Of a DNA stretch of 7,946 nt, positions 1 through 4,305 are shown piece by piece. Both the position numbers and the translations under genes were made by a program. Source of the DNA: an uncultured Corynebacterium sp. (GTDB taxonomy: Bacteria > Actinomycetota > Actinomycetes > Mycobacteriales > Mycobacteriaceae); contig NZ_CAMIAN010000063.1 in assembly GCF_946221155.1 (NCBI RefSeq), positions 1 through 7,946 of the forward strand, given 5' to 3'. Positions within the stretch are counted from its first letter, which is position 1. The number at the start of each line of letters is the position of its first letter. The notes beneath the pieces were generated by a model. That model worked only from the letters and a program-made list of their open reading frames with translations, did not search any database and was not told where the DNA came from.

Positions 1-481
1 AGACAGTGTTGGAGGGGAACATCTGGCGCCGGTCGTCCAGCCGCGCCACGGCCCCGTTGAAGCTGCGTCGTGCGGCGGCGAGCTGCTCCTCCACGTAGTG
101 GACGGACTCCTGCAGCTCCACGAAGGAGGCGTTGGCGCGGAACTCCGGGTACGCCTCGGCGGTGGCGCGCAGGGTGGCCATCGTGCGGCCGAATACCGCA
201 TCAGCCTGGGAGGCATCCTGCACGTTGCCGGTCGCTTGGGCGCGTTCGGTGGCGGTGCGCAGTTCAGCGATGTCGTGGAACACCTTGGCCTCGTGGTTGG
301 CATAGCCCTTGACGGTGGCTACCAGGTTGGGGATCAGGTCGCCGCGGCGCTGTAGCTGGGTATCAATCTGGGCGTACGCCTCGTTAACCGTGTTCCGCTT
401 CTTGACGAGGCCGTTGTACATGGCGAACCAAATGATGGCGAGGAGTACGAGGACGACGAGGATGACAACTGCGATGATCAT
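1..481 (-). CDS. lemA: LemA family membrane protein (C-terminus cut by window edge)
   Basis: Reading the minus strand from the ATG at 481 gives 160 residues without a stop before the window ends. Residues 1-21 (MIIAVVILVVLVLLAIIWFA) form one hydrophobic segment, so the protein should be anchored by its N-terminus with the rest outside the membrane. Next come LemA landmarks: YNGLVKKRNTVNEAYAQID, then QRRGDLIPNLVATVKGYANHE, then FVELQESVHYVEEQLAAARR and the FNGAVARLDDRRQMFPSN segment near the family's usual C-terminus. Only about 15-30 residues are likely missing. The body is predicted alpha-helical and coiled-coil-like. LemA's biochemical role is not settled; it is often described as a helical envelope protein, so no function is asserted beyond family. 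The gene is divergent from the nitroreductase across 171 bp. Confidence 0.93.
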   Translation of the reverse strand, partial: MIIAVVILVVLVLLAIIWFAMYNGLVKKRNTVNEAYAQIDTQLQRRGDLIPNLVATVKGYANHEAKVFHDIAELRTATERAQATGNVQDASQADAVFGRTMATLRATAEAYPEFRANASFVELQESVHYVEEQLAAARRSFNGAVARLDDRRQMFPSNTV

Positions 482-491
482 GAATGAAAAA

Positions 492-498
492 CTTCCCT
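492..498 (-). promoter_or_regulatory. Ribosome binding site of lemA
   Basis: On the minus strand AGGGAAG lies 10 nt before the lemA ATG at 481. The spacing is slightly long, but no other in-frame start codon stands nearer, and the start puts the membrane segment right at the N-terminus, as in other LemA proteins. Confidence 0.5.
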
Positions 499-513
499 GA
501 AAAATCTTGAACG

Positions 514-519
514 TACCTA
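514..519 (-). promoter_or_regulatory. Possible -10 element of lemA (TAGGTA)
   Basis: The minus strand reads TTTTCTAGTTAGGTAC here, closely matching the TTTTCTAGCTAGGG that carries the nitroreductase -10 on the plus strand. TAGGTA lacks the final T of the usual TANNNT hexamer, so the assignment is weak. It would give a 5' leader of about 25 nt holding the AGGGAAG ribosome site. A rival -10 on the same strand is GATAAT (589-584), which would give a leader near 95 nt. Confidence 0.3.
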
Positions 520-639
520 ACTAGAAAATCTCGGCGTGTGGCGAGCCAGTAGCGACCCGCACAGGCCAACAATGCTGAAATGTATTATCGCTAAGGTTTG
601 TTCCCGGCGCAGGAGGGAAACTGAAAAAGTTTTTCTAGC

Positions 640-652
640 TAGGGTTGGGGTC
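640..652 (+). promoter_or_regulatory. Leaderless promoter of the nitroreductase gene (-10 TAGGGT)
   Basis: TAGGGT (640-645) is followed by exactly 7 nt and then the ATG at 653, and no Shine-Dalgarno sequence fits in the gap. Transcription would start at or next to the A of ATG. Leaderless mRNAs of this layout are common in corynebacteria and mycobacteria. The -35 position (about 617-622, GAAACT) is a poor TTGACA match, which is usual in corynebacteria. The spacer holds a GAAAAA-G-TTTTTC palindrome at 623-635. Confidence 0.65.
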
Positions 653-1408
653 ATGCCTACAGATTCAAATTCCATGGTCGAACGTCAGCTTTCCCACCGC
701 ACGATCAGGGAGTTCACGGATCAGCCGGTGGACGACCAGACTCTGGAAACCATCTATGACGTCGCCATGCGCACGGCCTCTTCCCGAGGGATGCAACAGG
801 CCAGCATCATTCGCGTGACGGATACGCAGCTGCGGGAGCGTTTGGCGGAGATCGGTAACCAGGAGTACGTCCGCCGTGCGCCTGTGTACCTCTTGTTCCT
901 GGCGGATACGGCAAGGAATGCGCAGATCCTGCAGGAAAACGGTGGCGACCCGCGGGCCGCCGGGCGTACGAAGGCATTCGTGGAGGCGTTCACCGACGCC
1001 TGTCTGATGGCGCAGAACGTGGTGAATGCCGCCGAGTCCTTTGGCTTGGGCGCCAACTTCCTGGGCAATATTCACAACGACACCGCCGGGGTGATCGAGT
1101 TGCTGGAGTTGCCGCGCTATACCTTCCCGGTGGTGGGGCTGACCTTGGGATGGCCGAACCAAGATCCGCAGCTGAAGCCCCGCATGCCGCGCCAGTTCCG
1201 CGTGATGGAGAATGGCTATCAGACCAGGGAGAACCTGACCGCTGCCCTGGGGGATTACGATGCGGAGATGCGGACCTACTACGACTTGCGCAACGCCAAT
1301 CAGCGCGTGGATAGCTTCACCAATCAGGTCTTAAAGAACTTTCCCTTCACCCGCGATAGCAACGATGACTCGCTGCAAGCCGCGCGCTGGCAGGGATTTA
1401 TTGTTTAG
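653..1408 (+). CDS. NfsA/FRP-type FMN-dependent nitroreductase (NADPH-dependent)
   Basis: The product is a 251-residue cytoplasmic flavoprotein of the oxygen-insensitive nitroreductase family, which transfers hydride from NADPH through FMN to nitro compounds, quinones or flavins. Visible family marks are HRTIREF at residues 15-21 (H15, R16, R19, FMN phosphate contacts), ASSRGMQQASII at 42-53, GLGANFLG at 131-138, and GWPNQDPQLKPRMP at 166-179, the GWP...KPR(L/M)P signature of NfsA/FRP enzymes. The length matches the family (about 240-250). The reading frame is open upstream to an ATG at 536, but 653 is chosen because a -10 TAGGGT ends 7 nt before it and the added 39 residues are Arg-rich and unlike the family. 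The ATG at 674 is a less likely start. The natural substrate cannot be told from sequence. The gene stands alone, divergent from lemA. Confidence 0.9.
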   Translation: MPTDSNSMVERQLSHRTIREFTDQPVDDQTLETIYDVAMRTASSRGMQQASIIRVTDTQLRERLAEIGNQEYVRRAPVYLLFLADTARNAQILQENGGDPRAAGRTKAFVEAFTDACLMAQNVVNAAESFGLGANFLGNIHNDTAGVIELLELPRYTFPVVGLTLGWPNQDPQLKPRMPRQFRVMENGYQTRENLTAALGDYDAEMRTYYDLRNANQRVDSFTNQVLKNFPFTRDSNDDSLQAARWQGFIV

Positions 1409-1417
1409 ATCCTTTTT
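1392..1417 (+). terminator. Rho-independent terminator overlapping the nitroreductase stop codon
   Basis: GGATTTA (1394-1400) pairs with TAGATCC (1406-1412) around the loop TTGTT: seven pairs including one G-U, extendable by G-U and A-U at 1392-1393/1413-1414. A TTTTT run (1413-1417) follows immediately. The TAG stop codon (1406-1408) is the start of the 3' arm. The stem is AT-rich and of modest stability, so efficiency is uncertain. Confidence 0.45.
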
Positions 1418-1494
1418 CCTTCTGACTTCTTCTTGACGCCCTCAGTGTCATGTGCGCCTAACTTCAAATTAACCTGCAGTTCAGAAACTTGGGA

Positions 1495-1500
1495 TAGTAT
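1495..1500 (+). promoter_or_regulatory. Candidate -10 (TAGTAT) of the acid phosphatase gene, inside a palindrome
   Basis: TAGTAT fits TANNNT and sits inside the perfect 11-bp palindrome GGATA-G-TATCC (1492-1502). An alternative -10 is TATAAA at 1512-1517, which has TTGGGA (1489-1494) 17 bp upstream as a possible -35. Either gives a leader of roughly 75-95 nt. I cannot decide between them by eye. Confidence 0.35.
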
Positions 1501-1600
1501 CCGCAGGAGTTTATAAAACTATCGCAATGGTCGCCGGGCGGGCCTGGAGGCTTGGCGTCACAAAGCATTGCAGGACGAGACTTCAAGGGTGAGAGAAAAA

Positions 1601-2860
1601 GTGACCAAGAACAAGAGCCTTAAGATCACGATGGCCACCGTGATGGCAACGACCATGTCCCTTTCCGCAGTGAGCGTGGCGCCGGCGGTTGCGGCGCCGA
1701 GTATGCCGGCAGTCGCTGGTTCTGAGGGGGTGCCGGGCTTCCCGCACCCGGTTCAGCACAAGGGCGCCCCGACCCCGCAGCCTTTCGGCCCGGAATACCT
1801 GGGCGGCTACATCTCTGACATCAGCTCCCACGGCTACGGCGTCTACCTGGACGTAGTCGATGGCTTCAACGACGTGCGCGCCAACCACCCGGGCATCATG
1901 AAGCAGAACCTGGACAAGGTTGTGAACATCAACAACGCTGTGCAGGACAACCCGGCTGCCATCCAGCGCGCACAGAAGGACGCTCGTGCGGACAAGGCGG
2001 GCGTGTTGGATGCGTTCTCCGATTCTTTGGGCACAGAGCTCGGCCGTCACTTCCGCGATGCTCTTCGTGAGAATCGCCTGCCGAAGACTCAATTCCTTCT
2101 GGGCAATGGCTACCTGGCTCGTGCGGGCGGAGTAGCTTCCTCCACTTTCGTGGAGAAGGTCGTATTCAACAACGACCGTCCGTTCGTGGTTGCCCCGGAT
2201 CGCATCAAGCGGTACGAGGACGGCCAAAACAAGTACTACGGCACCTCCAAGTCGTACCCCTCTGGCCACACCAACCAGGCCGTGTGGTCCACCACTCTGC
2301 TGGCACTGACCCTGCCAGAGCTGGCTCCGCAGATCCTGGCCCGCGGTTCCGAGGCTGGCAATAACCGCATCGTCATGGGCGTGCACTACCCGCTGGACGT
2401 TATGGGTGGTCGCATGTCGGGTACCGCTGCCGCCGCTGACCGCTGGAACGACCCGAAGATGCGCGACGCAGTCCAGCAGGCGGGCAAGGAGCTGCGCGCA
2501 GAGCTGGAATGGCGCGCGGGGCGCCCGATTGCTGAGGTCGTGAAGAGCGACAAGGCGTACCGCTCCACCGACCAGGCTGTGCGCGAGTACACCGACCGCA
2601 TGACCTACGGCTTCCCGAAGATCTACCGCAAGGATGCGCCGATGATCGTGCCGCAGGCCGCTCCGGACCTGCTGTTGCCGAAGTTCCCGAAGCTCACCTA
2701 CAAGCAGCGCGCATCTATCCTGCGCCAGACTGCTATCCCGTCCGGTTCTCCGCTGGATGATCAGAGCCCGCGCGGCTCCTGGCAGCGCCTGAACATGGCT
2801 GCTGCGTTCGCTGCAAAGGTCAAGGTCAACGGCAACGGCAGCGTCACCGTTCTGCGCTAG
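1601..2860 (+). CDS. Secreted class A acid phosphatase, PAP2 superfamily
   Basis: The product is a 419-residue exported phosphomonoesterase of the class A nonspecific acid phosphatase / PAP2 (vanadium haloperoxidase-like) fold. The three-part signature is complete: K186-X6-R193-P194, P220-S-G-H223, and R256-X5-H262-X3-D266, with H262 expected to be the phosphorylated nucleophile and H223 the general acid. An N-terminal signal peptide is clear: basic start (TKNKSLK), hydrophobic core, and AVAA near residues 29-32, so the mature enzyme starts around P33. GTG 1601 is chosen because AAGGGTGAGA (1585-1594) precedes it and it gives a compact signal peptide. GTG 1589 and TTG 1568 are in frame and possible. 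About 145 residues follow the catalytic core, more than in enterobacterial class A enzymes of about 250 residues. There is no cysteine anywhere. Natural substrate is unknown; phosphate scavenging is an inference. Confidence 0.88.
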   Translation: MTKNKSLKITMATVMATTMSLSAVSVAPAVAAPSMPAVAGSEGVPGFPHPVQHKGAPTPQPFGPEYLGGYISDISSHGYGVYLDVVDGFNDVRANHPGIMKQNLDKVVNINNAVQDNPAAIQRAQKDARADKAGVLDAFSDSLGTELGRHFRDALRENRLPKTQFLLGNGYLARAGGVASSTFVEKVVFNNDRPFVVAPDRIKRYEDGQNKYYGTSKSYPSGHTNQAVWSTTLLALTLPELAPQILARGSEAGNNRIVMGVHYPLDVMGGRMSGTAAAADRWNDPKMRDAVQQAGKELRAELEWRAGRPIAEVVKSDKAYRSTDQAVREYTDRMTYGFPKIYRKDAPMIVPQAAPDLLLPKFPKLTYKQRASILRQTAIPSGSPLDDQSPRGSWQRLNMAAAFAAKVKVNGNGSVTVLR

Positions 2861-2915
2861 TCGGTGGCTAGCTGGCGGCGAGTCTGCACTCTAGAATGCA
2901 AGGCGAGGGAGCAGG

Positions 2916-2939
2916 GGTAACCTTGTCCAAATTGTTACC
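2916..2939. repeat. Inverted repeat GGTAAC-N12-GTTACC upstream of the protease
   Basis: Perfect 6-bp arms GGTAAC (2916-2921) and GTTACC (2934-2939) are separated by 12 bp, so equivalent positions are 18 bp apart. The repeat ends 32 bp before the protease -10 hexamer, a usual place for a regulator site. GTAAC motifs also recur upstream of the acyl-CoA ligase gene. No regulator is assigned. Confidence 0.4.
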
Positions 2940-2971
2940 TCTGTGACGCATGTGAATCCGTGTTTCTGCGC

Positions 2972-2984
2972 TAGGGTTAGGTGC
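2972..2984 (+). promoter_or_regulatory. Leaderless promoter of the S1 protease gene (-10 TAGGGT)
   Basis: TAGGGT (2972-2977), 7 nt, then ATG at 2985: the same hexamer and spacing as at the nitroreductase gene. The shared block is GCTAGGGTT(A/G)GG. No ribosome binding site can fit, so the mRNA probably begins at the start codon. No good -35 is visible. Confidence 0.65.
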
Positions 2985-3842
2985 ATGTCAGCAGCATCTG
3001 TATCCTCCCGCAATCCAGCTGGACGCTCCTTCCGCAGTTCCATCTGTCGCCGCCTTGGAGCCTTTGCGGCGGCCGTGGCGTTGGCCACCTCCGCCGTTGT
3101 GGGCTCGGCCTTCACTGCGCCAGAGGCCGCCGCTGCGCCTGCTGGTTCCGCAGATGCTTTCTTGCGTGCTACCGGCCAGCCCGGGCCGCACCGCGTTCCG
3201 GGGCACTACTTCACGTCTCCAGGTATCCCGAACGCTCAGCGTGCCGCGGCACCCAGCGTTCTGGCAGGGCCTTCCATGCCGATCTACGTTGGCAACAACA
3301 TCTGCACCCTCGGTGTAGTTGGCTACGACAAGGCCGGAAACAAGGTAGGCATCACCGCAGGCCACTGTGGTGGTCCCGGTACCCCGGTCGTTTCTATGGA
3401 CGCCGAGGGGGCTGGCCAGATCGGCACTGTTGTCCGCAACGGTTACCCGGACTACGCCGTGATCAAGTTCAACAACAAGGTGCGCCTGACCCGCGGTTAC
3501 AACAATGTTCACCTGAACTCCCTCGGTGGTCCCACCCCGGCCAGCCTGCAACAGATATGCAAGACCGGAGTATCCACCGGAGTTTCCTGCGGCCCCATGC
3601 TGGCGATCTCCGGGCCGTTCCTGGTTTCCCACCTGTGCGGTTCTATGGGAGATTCGGGTGGGCCGATCTATGTCGGCAACCGGCTGGTCGGCATCGTCAA
3701 CGGCGGTGTAGCCAACCTGCCTTCCTGCACCACCCCGCTGCAGGGGCCGCTGCACGCGCCGACGGCTGGTGCCGCGTGGAACGTGATCGCCGCGGACCTC
3801 AATGCGGCCGGTGGTGTAGGAGCCGGATTCCGGTTGGCCTAG
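2985..3842 (+). CDS. Secreted chymotrypsin-fold (family S1) serine protease
   Basis: The product is a 285-residue preproprotease. The catalytic triad is visible as H127 in ITAGHCG, D156 in PDYAVIKF and S224 in GDSGGP (222-227), followed by IVNGG. Six cysteines outside the signal peptide fall at 107, 128, 192, 202, 218 and 248. Their order suits the three classical S1 disulfides: C107-C128 beside the catalytic His, C192-C202, and C218-C248 around the specificity pocket. A long signal peptide (about residues 1-52) contains ICRRLGAFAAAVALA and ends near APEAAAA. The RR pair could be read by Tat, but the following residues are not a textbook Tat motif, so Sec is equally possible. A propeptide probably spans about 53-95. 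The open frame extends upstream to GTG 2943, but 2985 is chosen from the leaderless promoter and the signal peptide. Specificity is not predictable here. Confidence 0.9.
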   Translation: MSAASVSSRNPAGRSFRSSICRRLGAFAAAVALATSAVVGSAFTAPEAAAAPAGSADAFLRATGQPGPHRVPGHYFTSPGIPNAQRAAAPSVLAGPSMPIYVGNNICTLGVVGYDKAGNKVGITAGHCGGPGTPVVSMDAEGAGQIGTVVRNGYPDYAVIKFNNKVRLTRGYNNVHLNSLGGPTPASLQQICKTGVSTGVSCGPMLAISGPFLVSHLCGSMGDSGGPIYVGNRLVGIVNGGVANLPSCTTPLQGPLHAPTAGAAWNVIAADLNAAGGVGAGFRLA

Positions 3843-3853
3843 TCCAGTTCCGG
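3830..3853. terminator. Possible bidirectional hairpin between convergent protease and chorismate mutase genes
   Basis: CCGG+TTGG (3830-3837) can pair with CCAG (3844-3847) and, after a 2-nt bulge, CCGG (3850-3853), with loop CCTAGT. It overlaps the protease stop codon and lies just past the chorismate mutase stop. No T-run follows on either strand, so this is only a candidate. Confidence 0.25.
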
Positions 3854-3871
3854 CGAACCCTAGCCGCCCCC

Positions 3872-4198
3872 TTAGCCCAAGCGCCCTCTGCCTAGCTGCA
3901 GCAGGGCCTTTGCTATTTCTACGCCCTCCGGGCCAAACTCTGCGCGGAACTGGTTGATGATGGCGACCTCGCGCGTGTAGACCAGTTTCGTGCCGCCGGA
4001 GCCCAAGCGCGTCTTACCTATCGCTTTCGACACCTCGCTGCGACGGTGGATTGCGTCGATGATGACGCGGTCGAGGCGGTTGATCTCCTCGCGGTAGGAT
4101 TGAATTTCTGAATCCGACAAGGGATCGTCCGTGCCCGAGGGCATGCGGACGGTGAACTCGTTGGGCTTCGATGAAGCCGCAGAATCGTTGTCGCTCAT
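3872..4198 (-). CDS. aroQ: Chorismate mutase, AroQ-delta type
   Basis: The product is a 108-residue cytoplasmic enzyme converting chorismate to prephenate for Phe and Tyr synthesis. Residues 31-108 align with the small mycobacterial enzyme (Rv0948c): EEINRLD, HRRSEVSKAIGKTRLGSGGT, VYTRE, LGRGRLG. By eye, R36, R53, R64, T70 and R76 match the active-site residues R18, R35, R46, T52 and R58 of that enzyme. AroQ-delta mutases are weak alone and are activated by binding DAHP synthase. The C-terminus is part of that contact; here the chain ends at RLG, without the final His I recall in the mycobacterial protein. The first 30 residues are polar and probably disordered. The gene is divergent from pcrA, as Rv0948c is from uvrD1 in M. 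tuberculosis, and converges on the protease gene with a 29-bp gap. Confidence 0.93.
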   Translation of the reverse strand: MSDNDSAASSKPNEFTVRMPSGTDDPLSDSEIQSYREEINRLDRVIIDAIHRRSEVSKAIGKTRLGSGGTKLVYTREVAIINQFRAEFGPEGVEIAKALLQLGRGRLG

Positions 4199-4211
4199 GC
4201 GATGTATTCTA
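4199..4211 (-). promoter_or_regulatory. Leaderless promoter of chorismate mutase (-10 TAGAAT)
   Basis: On the minus strand TAGAAT (4211-4206) is followed by 7 nt (ACATCGC) and the ATG at 4198, the same spacing as the other two leaderless genes here. A weak -35 TTCTCG lies 17 bp upstream. The hexamer overlaps a plus-strand TATTCT. Confidence 0.65.
4205..4210 (+). promoter_or_regulatory. Possible plus-strand -10 (TATTCT) for pcrA overlapping the mutase -10
   Basis: TATTCT fits TANNNT and shares five of its six base pairs with the minus-strand TAGAAT. It would give pcrA a leader of about 85-90 nt. No good -35 is visible at the expected place, so pcrA might use another promoter in 4212-4290. Confidence 0.3.
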
Positions 4212-4295
4212 CCGCTAGTCCGAAAAGCCGAGAATCGAAAGATCGTCGGAGCGTTAAGGCGTCAGCGGCATTCGGGAAACTTTTTGAGGGAGCAC

Positions 4296-4301
4296 AAAGG
4301 G
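4296..4301 (+). promoter_or_regulatory. Ribosome binding site of pcrA
   Basis: AAAGGG lies 4 nt before the ATG at 4306, slightly close but purine-rich. It supports 4306 as the start, and with it the unusually long N-terminal tail of the protein. Confidence 0.55.
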
Positions 4302-4305
4302 AAAC

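Noticed and set aside
482..652. Searched for a small RNA or extra gene between lemA and the nitroreductase
   Set aside because: The short frames here only extend neighbouring genes or read in Arg-rich shadow frames. Promoter elements account for the space.
665..1162. 165-codon antisense frame in the nitroreductase gene
   Set aside because: Shadow of the sense coding frame with no independent support.
1583..2386. 267-codon antisense frame over the acid phosphatase
   Set aside because: Val/His/Arg-rich mirror frame without domain features. The sense frame has the complete phosphatase signature.
2856..2872. GCTAG-N7-CTAGC hairpin at the phosphatase stop codon as a terminator
   Set aside because: The stem has only five pairs and there is no T-run. 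Too weak to call.
2942..2955. Two TGTGA words before the protease, considered as a GlxR (CRP-type) site
   Set aside because: GlxR sites are inverted (TGTGA...TCACA). These are direct repeats 9 bp apart, and the second half does not match.
2988..3755. 255-codon antisense frame over the protease
   Set aside because: Mirror frame with no motif, and no promoter or ribosome site points to it.
2981..3895. 304-codon plus-strand frame overlapping the protease
   Set aside because: The translation is Arg/Cys/Trp-rich with no domain. The overlapping frame carries a signal peptide, catalytic triad and six well-placed cysteines.
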